Below, in pieces: positions 9,301-16,392 of a stretch of 43,399 nt of DNA. The stretch's first letter is position 1. Every line of letters begins with the position of its first letter. This stretch comes from a virus, in IMG/VR virus record IMGVR_UViG_3300050025_000104, positions 1-43,399 of that record; one strand, written 5' to 3'. A model generated the notes under the pieces. It saw only the letters and a list, made by a program, of their open reading frames with translations. It made no database searches and was not told the DNA's origin. The position numbers and the translations under genes were made by a program.

Positions 9301-12300
9301 ATCCGCACGTACATGCCCTAGGTCTCCACACTATAGCAGTATGATCTTCTGTAAGATGCTGAGTACGTCCATGCGTTGTTCTTATCTCTAACACAGCTTT
9401 ATGCGGCTCACGCGCATGACGTACAACCCTCTCCAAATCAACCCACTCTCCGTCATCAGAAATCTCCCACCCTCTGACTATTTTCACCTCTACACCACAG
9501 TCTGAGGTATTTATTGGAGAAAGCACCAAATCGAATAGTGCCTCTAGAGACAAGTTATGCATCACACCTGCGTGCTTCACCGTTACTACGGTTTCTGGAA
9601 TCATGGACTTCTGACAAATACCAGGTCCATGCAGACACCGCAGTGGTGACCTAACTACTACCTTACCCACATTGTTATTCCGTAGGGTGCTACGTATTTC
9701 TGGTGTGATCAAAGTACCAGCCTTGATGATGTGGCTACCTGCCTTGATATCTGCAGCAGTGAAGCGATCTAGTATGTCCTTCTCATCTACAGGCAGAGCT
9801 ATGCCCTTAGTGGTACCACAGTCAGTGTCCACGATCAGATTATTCATTACCGAGTTCATGACCTGCTTGCTGATGTAGCCAGGCTCCTGAACTGACTGGA
9901 CCTTCTGGATGATACCCTTACGAGAGCCACTGATAGCTGTCCAATAGTCAGCCACGTCCAGACCTTCAGAATAGGACCTACGTACGGGAGTAGGTATGAT
10001 CTCGCCCTTGTGATTGCTCATGAGCATGGGCGCAGCACGTATCTGCCTCAGGGTATCAGTACCACCCTTCATACCCACGTTGTGCAGGAGCATCAGATTG
10101 TTATCGCTCTCAGACACGGCCCTAAGATGCTTGTTCATCTCATCCGTAGCCTTGGCATAGATCTCAATCTGTTGTTGATCTTTGTGTGGACCAGTAAGCT
10201 TGTGTACCTTGGCATCAGCCTCAGCCAAGATCTTGTCTCTCATGTGGCGCTCAGGAGCTATGTCCTTCATGCCTATAGAGAAGGCTGTGTTCGTGGACCA
10301 CATGTTACCTAGGTCCTTCAGCTTGTTAGCTGACTCACTGTAATCACCTTTGTGATCTTTGCCGATCTCAGTGAACATGGCCTCTTGTGCCTTCTTATCC
10401 AAGGAGGCACTGCCCTCTAGCAACTTACGACGCATGCCCTCTGGTAGCGCACCTGCCACCATGAACCTTCCAACACCAGCCTTCATACCACCAACGGTCA
10501 CTCGATCTGTGAGCTTTATATCGCCCTTCCTAACAGCAGACTCCATGTCCTGCATGTTGGCGAACTTGTGATCAGTGTCCTTACCAGGCTGCATGATACC
10601 GTACAGACCTAACCTGCTCTCATTGGTAGGAGCGTACATTATCTCTCCAGTGGATGGACTGAAGAGGTTGCGTGATGGAAGCATCTTGTGTGCTTCAGCT
10701 ACAGCCTCAACACTGATAGGAACGAACGCACCCATGGCGTCACCATCAAAGTCAGCATTGAATCCACTGGTGACTAGCGGGTGAACTTGCACTGCCTTGC
10801 CGCCAACGATACGTGGCTTGAATGCCTGCACACCGTACTTGTGCAAGACAGGGTCTCGCTTCAGTAGGATAGGTCTGGTAGATATGACCTTCTCCAGTGC
10901 CCTATCCACAATCTCTCCACCCTCTGCCATCTTCTTCTGCGCCTGTAAGGGAGTGATGCCTAACAGATTTCGCAATTCACGAATCACGAAAGGTTTGTAG
11001 ACTTCCAGCGCTGCAGACTTGGGCAGGCCTACCTCATCCAATCCCAACGATGGCTCAGGGATGATGGTGCCACGCATAGACATGTCTTGCTTGCGCTCAA
11101 CCAACTGATCTTGGAAGAAGCCTTCCTTAGGAGAGCCACCCTTGGCACCAGTCCTTGGATCGATAACCTTCTTGCCGTGGATGTAATCCAGGATACCCCT
11201 GCGTACCTGCTTCGGATACCCACCGATACCAGCTAGTGCGCTAAGGCCATCGTACATTTCCTGGCGTACGTCTACCTTAGATGAGTCGTTGTCTGGGATG
11301 AGAGGAGACATCTTTGCGTACCTAGACGCAGACAGATGCAGGTTCTTGTACAGACCATTCAAGTCCTCTTCACTGATCGTTCCGTTAGGTAGCACTGGTA
11401 ATGGACGCATGGATGGCGGGAGTATTGGTACCGTCTTGGTCAGGTACGCTTCAACCGGAGTCATGTTCACCTTGTCCAGCGCCTGCAGAAGCTTCACCTT
11501 ACTGTTGGCGTGATCTAGGTACGTGCCCTTAAGTGTAGGCTTTTCTAGTGCTGTCTTAGCTGCAGCCAAATCCTTCTTGACGTTTATCTTACCGAGCATG
11601 TGCTCGAAAGCTTTGCCGCCTACCAGACCACCCTCAATCCTTTGAGAGTCACCGATCTTACCTGTCTTAGGATCGTATGCCAGTGAACCACCTACTAGCC
11701 CAATGAATTCCTTCTGCTTGATACCGAGCAGCCTGATGATGGCGCTCTCAAACACTGGGTTGGGTAGAGATTCTGGAAGTGTGTAGTGGGACCACTTAGT
11801 CCCCTCTAGCCCTCCTGTAATCTTTGGATCGAACAGACCGCCTATCTCAGGCTTCATGTTCTTTGCGGTGACCCATAGTGCAGGGTCTGTAATCTCACCG
11901 TTGCTTTGCTCTACGATCTGCTTGTCAGTCATAGGCATGAGGGTCAGGTTGTTTCCCGTCTTCTGTACGTTCACACCAAGGCCCCTGATGTACCCAAGGA
12001 ACTTGCTGTAAGCGAAGGTTGGCTTAGGAGTAGGCAGCATCTCACCAGCCTGCAGGGCAGACCAGAACTGATCTCCTTGAGCAGCGTCACTCTTGAGTGT
12101 CTGCATCTCCCGTAGGTTAGCCACTGCACCGTGAGCCAGCATGGAATACAGGCCCAGGGTACCTAAAGACTTGGCTCCCTGAGGACCGCCGCCCTTTGGG
12201 ATCAGGTTCTTATCGTAGGCGTATCCAGTACCACCAGCTCTAGAGCTCAGCTTCTTCTCTACCTGGTGGTGGAGTTTGAACACATGCATAGGACCAACGA

Positions 12301-14923
12301 GTACATCACCCATCTTCTTGTTGGTGAGTGGGTCTATGATCTCTTCTTTGTCAGACAGTCCATGCTTGGCCAAGTCTGCCGTCACCTGTGCATGGAAGTC
12401 AGCACCAGGAGCAAAGTTCTTAACCAGGTAGGGCTTGCCGGTCTTCTCTGCAATCTTAGCAGCAGCAACCTCAAGTACCTGCCCAAGGTTTGTTCTGCCG
12501 ATTACGCCCAGTGGATTCAAAAGAATCTCTAGATGCTTTCCATCTGCAGTACGTGGCATGTCGTGGTCTGGAACGATCTTAGTAACGATACCCTTGTTAC
12601 CGTGGCGTCCTGTCAACTTGTCACCAACGTCTAGCTGCTCTTCCGTCTTCACGTGAACAGCTACGTTCTTACCTATCTTCACAACCTCTTTGACTACGCC
12701 TGGGTAATCGCTGTCCCACTTGATACTCGAATCCTTGTACGGTTTGACGATGGACTTGTGTAATTTGGAGAGCTCCAGATCTTCTCGCCTCTCTGGGTCG
12801 TTAGATGCACGCAGAGCTGCAATCAAAGTGTCCCCAGGCATGATCACAGTACCTGGCTTTACTACGCCTTCTTCATCCAGCTTATCGAACTGTGCCTTGT
12901 TCAAGGCGTTCGGCATGTAAGCCTGGAACTTCCTTCGATCTAAGATGTGTGCGATGTCTCGCTCTAAGGAATGCCTATGCAAGTGCTCAGATGTCAGCTT
13001 CTTAGCTGCACTCTCACTGACCACGATACCATCGTCAAAGTTGTAGCCCTTGTATGGCATGAACCCAGCACGAAGGTTCGTTCCTATGGCCAAAGTACCG
13101 TTCTTCGTATAGTTCGTATCGGCTATGACCTGTTGTGCTTTTACTGTGTCTCCCACCTTCACTATGGGTTCGGCGTGAAGGAAGGCCTTGTCTTCATTGA
13201 GAGGGAAGTGATCGTAAATATGTACTTCCTTCTTCTCTCCATTAGGCTTCTTGATAATGATGGCATCTGGCTTGATCTTGTAGACCACACCATCAACTGG
13301 TGTTCTATGACTAGCAAAGCCACCGACTAGTGTATCGAAGCTAGTCTTACCAGCCATACTCTGAACGAGTGGAACCTCCCTGTGCTTCAAGGAGATAGCC
13401 TGTTCCATCTGTCTACCGGCCATGGTGCTACGATTGGGGTGATCAGATGGCATGAACGGGATCATGTTAGACGAGATTGAAAACATCTGAAGTGGGTCCT
13501 TCATTACGAAGTCCGCATCCTTCAAACTACCCTCATATATCTCGTTAGCAGGACCACTGATCTTGATATGAGATCCTATTGCCTTAGGCTTCCCATCAAC
13601 CCACGTTACTTGATCTGGTAGTACAACGTGAGACTTATACGCTACGGTTGGATTGACCTTTACATTCTTGCCAGTCTTAGCGTTGTACATGAGCACGGCC
13701 ACATCGTGCCCAATCTTTTGCACACCCAATGGCAACCGCAGGGTGATGCCCGTAGCATGGCCTTCTGGTGTGTGGATGGGGTCTAAGAATCCTAAGTGAG
13801 ACGGATCGATTAGCTTGGCATCATCAGACACTGTGTGCTCAGACTTGATACCGCCATCACCCATGATGGTAGTTTTCATCTGTGCCGAGATCATCTCTAG
13901 TGGGTTGGTCTGATCTGTTACGATAGCCAAAGAGTTCTTACCGAACATCTGCTTGATGGGTCGGTTAAATATTTCAGGAGCAACAATGTCACGCACCTTA
14001 GCTTTGCGATCAATATTGTTGCTCACCTTCTTCAAGATCTCACGAGAGCCCTTGATAATACGCTCTGCTGCGAAGTCCTCAATCGAGTGGAGGTCCTTGA
14101 ACATGAGAGCATCACGAGGGTCTGGCTTAGCCTCACCTCGAGATATTTTGAGAAGCTTGTCTGAAGCATCTAGTAGTGTATGCCCCGTAACATTCGTGTA
14201 CTCTTTACCTAGCGTGAACTTGGTCACCTCTGGACGAAGGATAGTCTTCTGCATCGTCTCCCAGAGATGGGCCTTAGCCTCATCAGGAGTGAGCTTGGTT
14301 GCCTTGTCTCCAGTAGATGCACGATAAAACTTGGCCAGCTCTTTGTTGGAGTCAGCATGGTTGACATCAACAATATCTTTACCCCAGCTCTTCTCTACCT
14401 CTTCATCTGACACACCCATGGCGTGCAAGAAAGGTTTGAGTGGCATGTTAGAGTTGCCATAGTTCAAAGTGAACTGTCGAGTCTTAGGATCAAAGTGAAT
14501 CTTGAATCCACCAGCAGCATTGAAGTGCGACTCGAGCGCACCGTCCTGCTTGATCATGTTGTATACACCAGGTTTCAAACGCCACTGGTTATCTATTTGA
14601 TACTCCTGCCCATCAACAATGTGGCTGAACCGACTGGTAACCTTTGGAAGATTGAGCAGATTCATTTTCTGCTTATCTATCACCGCACCAGTGGCGTTAT
14701 CCTTGAGAGCAAGGACCGCTTCTACAGGAACAGACCAAGTACGCCCACTAAGCTTGGCTTGTTTCTGCGACCTGAGATCATCCATATCCAGGTTATCTTT
14801 TACCGCTACACTCTGTAGCTCTAGCGTATTCTTCCGCCCGATAATGGGGAAGAGTCCGCTAACTGCATTTTGTACTCGGTCTTTGAGGAGTTCAAACCCC
14901 TCTTCCGGTGCAAGACGTGCCAA
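6326..14923 (-). CDS. Single-chain DNA-directed RNA polymerase, beta fused to beta-prime, with two inteins (2865 aa precursor)
   Basis: The beta part shows 'LDPIHTPEGHATGI', 'MPYKGYNFDDGIVVSE' and 'GDKLTGRHGNKG' followed by 'LNPLGVIGRTNLGQ', all canonical bacterial beta motifs. Near residue 1000 it passes into beta-prime with 'PILPPSMRPLPVLPNG', 'GLPKSAALEVYKPF' and 'ILLKRDPVLHKYGVQAF'. The catalytic 'NADFDGD' has Asp 1391, 1393 and 1395. Bridge-helix and trigger-loop motifs follow ('GQALGERTTQLALKAFH', then 'TGGTAS'). The N-terminal beta-prime zinc finger is absent, while the second zinc site is present. Removing two inteins of 410 and 398 residues gives about 2057 aa, far smaller than E. 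coli beta plus beta-prime. The start is TTG (14923-14921) with GAGGA four bases upstream. No alpha, omega or sigma gene is in the window. It probably transcribes late phage genes, which is an inference. Confidence 0.95.
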   Translation of the reverse strand: MARLAPEEGFELLKDRVQNAVSGLFPIIGRKNTLELQSVAVKDNLDMDDLRSQKQAKLSGRTWSVPVEAVLALKDNATGAVIDKQKMNLLNLPKVTSRFSHIVDGQEYQIDNQWRLKPGVYNMIKQDGALESHFNAAGGFKIHFDPKTRQFTLNYGNSNMPLKPFLHAMGVSDEEVEKSWGKDIVDVNHADSNKELAKFYRASTGDKATKLTPDEAKAHLWETMQKTILRPEVTKFTLGKEYTNVTGHTLLDASDKLLKISRGEAKPDPRDALMFKDLHSIEDFAAERIIKGSREILKKVSNNIDRKAKVRDIVAPEIFNRPIKQMFGKNSLAIVTDQTNPLEMISAQMKTTIMGDGGIKSEHTVSDDAKLIDPSHLGFLDPIHTPEGHATGITLRLPLGVQKIGHDVAVLMYNAKTGKNVKVNPTVAYKSHVVLPDQVTWVDGKPKAIGSHIKISGPANEIYEGSLKDADFVMKDPLQMFSISSNMIPFMPSDHPNRSTMAGRQMEQAISLKHREVPLVQSMAGKTSFDTLVGGFASHRTPVDGVVYKIKPDAIIIKKPNGEKKEVHIYDHFPLNEDKAFLHAEPIVKVGDTVKAQQVIADTNYTKNGTLAIGTNLRAGFMPYKGYNFDDGIVVSESAAKKLTSEHLHRHSLERDIAHILDRRKFQAYMPNALNKAQFDKLDEEGVVKPGTVIMPGDTLIAALRASNDPERREDLELSKLHKSIVKPYKDSSIKWDSDYPGVVKEVVKIGKNVAVHVKTEEQLDVGDKLTGRHGNKGIVTKIVPDHDMPRTADGKHLEILLNPLGVIGRTNLGQVLEVAAAKIAEKTGKPYLVKNFAPGADFHAQVTADLAKHGLSDKEEIIDPLTNKKMGDVLVGPMHVFKLHHQVEKKLSSRAGGTGYAYDKNLIPKGGGPQGAKSLGTLGLYSMLAHGAVANLREMQTLKSDAAQGDQFWSALQAGEMLPTPKPTFAYSKFLGYIRGLGVNVQKTGNNLTLMPMTDKQIVEQSNGEITDPALWVTAKNMKPEIGGLFDPKITGGLEGTKWSHYTLPESLPNPVFESAIIRLLGIKQKEFIGLVGGSLAYDPKTGKIGDSQRIEGGLVGGKAFEHMLGKINVKKDLAAAKTALEKPTLKGTYLDHANSKVKLLQALDKVNMTPVEAYLTKTVPILPPSMRPLPVLPNGTISEEDLNGLYKNLHLSASRYAKMSPLIPDNDSSKVDVRQEMYDGLSALAGIGGYPKQVRRGILDYIHGKKVIDPRTGAKGGSPKEGFFQDQLVERKQDMSMRGTIIPEPSLGLDEVGLPKSAALEVYKPFVIRELRNLLGITPLQAQKKMAEGGEIVDRALEKVISTRPILLKRDPVLHKYGVQAFKPRIVGGKAVQVHPLVTSGFNADFDGDAMGAFVPISVEAVAEAHKMLPSRNLFSPSTGEIMYAPTNESRLGLYGIMQPGKDTDHKFANMQDMESAVRKGDIKLTDRVTVGGMKAGVGRFMVAGALPEGMRRKLLEGSASLDKKAQEAMFTEIGKDHKGDYSESANKLKDLGNMWSTNTAFSIGMKDIAPERHMRDKILAEADAKVHKLTGPHKDQQQIEIYAKATDEMNKHLRAVSESDNNLMLLHNVGMKGGTDTLRQIRAAPMLMSNHKGEIIPTPVRRSYSEGLDVADYWTAISGSRKGIIQKVQSVQEPGYISKQVMNSVMNNLIVDTDCGTTKGIALPVDEKDILDRFTAADIKAGSHIIKAGTLITPEIRSTLRNNNVGKVVVRSPLRCLHGPGICQKSMIPETVVTVKHAGVMHNLSLEALFDLVLSPINTSDCGVEVKIVRGWEISDDGEWVDLERVVRHAREPHKAVLEIRTTHGRTQHLTEDHTAIVWRPRACTCGSLRISIDNRSPDDKAYLYCRDCERSWTVDRESWELAERLEIRADQVMPGDRLRYYPFQKQFRGRKPETPTLNPYWLGLYLAEGSTDRNRDYPRSVSIAQQDNQWRPGMIEACRFVTKNEPHVNETGIVLNDVTLVRELVSVLGGLELCDRKVLPTTWLSWDDSYVGDVVAGLIDGDGHVRERANGSHEVLIGSTSYTLLVQVQDWLSRHSVRADLSCKTQTPEQGDAVKTRKDFFHLTFSANSSMLDRLSRSQKMQGMSACDGKYDLNKQYATVLRVKDVSDRIHCKYVYDVTTHSRKFTANGLLTHNCYGLTENGVLPEKGLNVGVLAGQALGERTTQLALKAFHCSHAKSIVFVRGAHTGVLPITMEALFDLIESPIYMNGTEEVKSVSGWQVWDSEWVNLTHVRRHPPSRPMKLVGDGGLVTICQDNHPLGVWENKVRCTRCGYRKFKNPHKKSRQYCRQCGSPQEAPIEKMGELTFLPPSDLLRNDVYLHRDVSPIMYVRAATTLDVDAYIAGVFLAEGSTAWKKSSKRAVEKPYQVQISQKSGPIQDKIMSRLRKAGWRPRRHKRYVEMDSLKLGTFFNDTFGRYSSNKHLPFDFLGYPTDWLVEMLIGLIDGDGTVLPQSDGPDAINIDSTSFVLVQQIALLCTRLGLVSSIVSTTIRKLTRHQGFAIRIRMTKDAKELLHASEKVRKTTGVSPTRLPEITGYRLVSVVKDVMYTDAYVYDATTETGTLYVSGIKHHNTGGTASSKSALVDDFSHVKNLLAFPKTLPGSATLSELNGKVTKIAPSPAGGHEVTVEGHVHYIPHSLGTPTYGGQPLKVGMEVKKGSPLSEGLVNPHEMLALTGIEPVQLHLASELHSAYAGSGIRRRNHEVVVKALTNLTKIKDPGSADGLIRGDFASTAHVSNINRTMPKGSRPIIHEPILKGVNVLPLEMQEDWIAKLNHENLSETIIDAAQRGWTSSIHSQHPIPAIVYGAEIGKSPEGKVGY
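7070..8263 (-). other. Intein 2 (LAGLIDADG), inserted in the trigger loop
   Basis: This covers precursor residues 2221-2618 (398 aa). It begins with Cys directly after the extein 'LKAFH' and ends 'GIKHHN' before Thr+1 of 'TGGTAS', so the splice residues (Cys1, penultimate His, terminal Asn, Thr+1) are intact. Block B is degenerate ('CQDNHPLGVW'). Two LAGLIDADG motifs are present, 'IAGVFLAEGST' and 'LIGLIDGDGTV', with block F 'YVYDATTETGTLYVSG'. A zinc ribbon (CTRCG, then CRQCG) sits between block B and the endonuclease. The extein His before the junction aligns with E. coli beta-prime His936, the trigger-loop residue. Confidence 0.93.
8378..9607 (-). other. Intein 1 (LAGLIDADG), inserted at the second zinc site of beta-prime
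   Basis: This covers precursor residues 1773-2182 (410 aa). It begins with Ser after the extein 'GPGICQK' and ends 'GLLTHN' before Cys+1 of 'CYGLTENG'. Block B is clear ('TQHLTEDHTAIVW'). The endonuclease motifs are 'LGLYLAEGST' and 'VAGLIDGDGHV', and block F is 'KYVYDVTTHSRKFTANG'. A zinc ribbon (CTCG, then YCRDC) follows block B. Cys+1 (residue 2183) aligns with E. coli beta-prime Cys898, so the polymerase zinc site C1763, C1770 and C2183 plus an upstream Cys can form only after splicing. It resembles intein 2 throughout. Confidence 0.93.
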
Positions 14924-14985
14924 GGATTCCTCGCTTGTTGTATGTTTGACTCATAAGGTACCAGAACCTGACCGACATGGGCATG

Positions 14986-15012
14986 AAATTATACGGCGCT
15001 AAGCGGTATAAG
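14986..15012 (+). promoter_or_regulatory. Rightward phage promoter motif, copy A
   Basis: AAAT (14986-14989), a 17-nt spacer ending in GG, then TATAAG (15007-15012). The same arrangement recurs at 22397-22422 and 42549-42574, each just upstream of a rightward transcription unit. The promoter function is inferred from recurrence and position. Confidence 0.55.
14989..15011. promoter_or_regulatory. Quasi-palindromic divergent promoter core
   Basis: TTATAC and GTATAA form inverted 6-bp arms around an 11-nt centre. On the minus strand this gives a perfect TATAAT -10 box (revcomp of 14988-14993), about 70 nt upstream of the RNA polymerase start. On the plus strand it gives TATAAG, upstream of the small rightward cassette. 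Two oppositely facing -10 boxes lie within 26 nt, so firing in one direction should compete with the other. No good -35 hexamer is seen for the leftward one. Confidence 0.5.
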
Positions 15013-15017
15013 TACTA

Positions 15018-15043
15018 TGTAGAAGGAACTTCTTTCTTCTACA
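15018..15043 (+). promoter_or_regulatory. 5' leader hairpin ahead of the rightward cassette
   Basis: A perfect 8-bp inverted repeat (TGTAGAAG at 15018-15025, CTTCTACA at 15036-15043) with a 10-nt loop. It lies at the expected transcription start of promoter copy A and about 10 nt before the AGGAGGT ribosome site (15052-15058). It may stabilise the mRNA or act as an operator. Confidence 0.45.
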
Positions 15044-15061
15044 CAATCATCAGGAGGTGCC

Positions 15062-15190
15062 ATGATCCCAGAGGATGAGAATGAAGAGACAGAGAAGTCG
15101 TCGGCAGAGATGTTCAATGACGACATCAATGGGGAAATTGGCGAAGAGGACGCAGACACGAAAGACGACGCTGGTGAGCCAACGGAATGA
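15062..15190 (+). CDS. Very acidic 42-aa peptide
   Basis: The ATG has a strong AGGAGGT site four bases upstream, and the reading frame ends in TGA at 15188-15190. About 17 of the 42 residues are Asp or Glu against three Lys and no Arg, so the peptide is strongly negative and likely disordered. It is the first gene after promoter copy A, directly opposite the RNA polymerase gene. Acidic phage peptides of this sort can act as DNA mimics or as binding partners of host proteins, but nothing in the sequence identifies a target. The strong ribosome site and the ATGA overlap with the next frame are the main evidence that it is translated. Confidence 0.6.
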   Translation: MIPEDENEETEKSSAEMFNDDINGEIGEEDADTKDDAGEPTE

Positions 15191-15267
15191 TGATCTTTCT
15201 AGCTGCATTCTTCATCGGACTATTAGAGACACTAGGAAGACGGGGTGATCCCCGCAGTAAGAATTAG
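15187..15267 (+). CDS. 26-aa single-pass membrane peptide
   Basis: It starts with tandem ATG codons overlapping the stop of the acidic peptide (ATGATGA) and ends in TAG at 15265-15267. The first 14 residues are hydrophobic ('MMIFLAAFFIGLL') and are followed by a short basic tail, giving a probable inner-membrane peptide. Translational coupling to the preceding gene supports expression, but its small size keeps confidence modest. Confidence 0.4.
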   Translation: MMIFLAAFFIGLLETLGRRGDPRSKN

Positions 15268-15331
15268 TGATTCATGTATGTGTGGCGACTTACTGTCTGG
15301 TCGCCAGATGTGTGTAATAGAGGGAGGCAAC

Positions 15332-15739
15332 ATGGTTGCCATGAGAAGAGACCCACGTTTCTTGCGCTTCCAATCATGGGCAGACGTGCCTCCCGACGAC
15401 CTACCTGATGGGATACGAAGCATACTTTTATTCCTGCATTGTGACTGCTTCGAAAGCAGTTGTGGGGAACTAGAAGAAGAGCTTGTAGTCCCTGATGATC
15501 GAGACTCTAGACACTGTGATCTATGTCGTCGAGGACTCGACGATGGTCACAAAGTTTTTCAAGTAACCGAGTGGTGTCCTGAAAGGGATGCTGAACTAGA
15601 AAACGGACAGCCAGAGTTTATTCTGGATGCCTCGTGTGAAAAGATCATTCTCTGCCCGAGTTGTCTGAAAAAGATATTGGGTGAAGGTGACGAAGAAGAA
15701 GGAGATGCCCTTCTATTAGAAGGAGTCCTCTCCGGATAG
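15332..15739 (+). CDS. Cysteine-rich acidic protein, 135 aa (zinc-binding candidate)
   Basis: I chose ATG 15332 because GGGAGG lies just upstream. The frame is open back to a GTG at 15245 and passes an ATG at 15278, so up to 29 more residues, with three more Cys, are possible. The protein carries paired cysteines ('HCDCFESSCGE', 'HCDLC', 'CPSC') that could bind one or two zinc ions, then an acidic C terminus. The family is unknown. It belongs to the small rightward cassette between the RNA polymerase and portal genes, and is followed 11 nt later by the next gene. Confidence 0.65.
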   Translation: MVAMRRDPRFLRFQSWADVPPDDLPDGIRSILLFLHCDCFESSCGELEEELVVPDDRDSRHCDLCRRGLDDGHKVFQVTEWCPERDAELENGQPEFILDASCEKIILCPSCLKKILGEGDEEEGDALLLEGVLSG

Positions 15740-15750
15740 GAGGAACAAGT

Positions 15751-16095
15751 ATGAACGCCATGAATACTACCGCTCTGAATCCTGCAGTACCGGGGGTTAC
15801 GAAAGCGAATCTACAAACGGAATGTGAGTTGGTGTCAGGAAAAGCTTTGAACCTTTTCCTGTACGCCACTCAAGAGACATTCCATATATGGGCAATCAAG
15901 CCCAAGAAAGATGGATCACTTTCCAGAGTCTACTGGTACCCACCTGAGAAGGTGGACGTTGCGAAAGCAGCGTACCAGAACCGAGGAGAGACCATTGCAG
16001 GCATGATACAAACCGTTTGTACACTTGAGGTGAAGTTTGTAGCACTCCTGCACAATCTCTACCTCAAGAACAAAGGGATGTGTGATGTCCGTTAA
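15751..16095 (+). CDS. Unrecognised 114-aa protein, paralogue of the next gene
   Basis: The ATG has AGGAGG upstream (15739-15744). The product looks like a small alpha/beta domain: 'ELVSGKALNLFLYATQETFHIW', a strand with 'VYWYPPEK', then a long helix. The downstream gene repeats the same pattern ('VVVTGKAMNGFLYHC', 'FYWKPIDK', helix), so the two arose by tandem duplication. Function is unknown. The stop codon overlaps the start of the paralogue. Confidence 0.7.
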   Translation: MNAMNTTALNPAVPGVTKANLQTECELVSGKALNLFLYATQETFHIWAIKPKKDGSLSRVYWYPPEKVDVAKAAYQNRGETIAGMIQTVCTLEVKFVALLHNLYLKNKGMCDVR

Positions 16096-16392
16096 GAAAA
16101 GCAAGCGCCCAGGATTTGAGGACTGCGTGGTGGTAACTGGAAAGGCTATGAACGGATTCCTATACCACTGCAGACTCAAGTTCAAGATCGAACTAGTAGC
16201 CCCAAGGGAAGCAACACATTCTATTGGAAGCCAATCGACAAAACAATCGCTGCTACGGCAGTGTTTCAGGGCACAAGTAACCGCATCGCCAAGATGTATA
16301 AGATGGTCTTTGACACGATCAAGGAGATGGGTAGAGATGCCCACCGTAAGTATACAGCCGCACACCCTGAGAAGGGTAAAGACCGTAACTAG
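16085..16392 (+). pseudogene. Frameshifted paralogue of the 15751-16095 gene (about 102 aa if read through)
   Basis: The frame from ATG 16085 matches the N-terminal half of the upstream paralogue as far as 'KIELVAP' (about 16204), then loses similarity. The -1 frame from 16201 continues it with 'KGSNTFYWKPIDKTIAATAVF' and a helix, ending at TAG 16390-16392. One missing C in the C4 run at 16200-16203 would explain the shift. The recovered frame ends exactly on the portal gene stop: the CTAG at 16389-16392 serves as a stop on both strands. That fit supports the recovered frame as the ancestral one. It may be a real disruption or a base-call error, and a programmed shift is less likely because no standard slippery heptamer is present. 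Confidence 0.65.

Noticed and set aside
7070-9607. Group I introns in the polymerase gene
   Set aside because: Both inserts are in frame, start with Ser or Cys, end His-Asn before Cys or Thr, and carry intein block motifs.
16195-16210. Programmed -1 frameshift at AGCCCCAAGG
   Set aside because: The zero-frame codons GCC CCA AGG do not make an X-XXY-YYZ heptamer; loss of one C explains it better.
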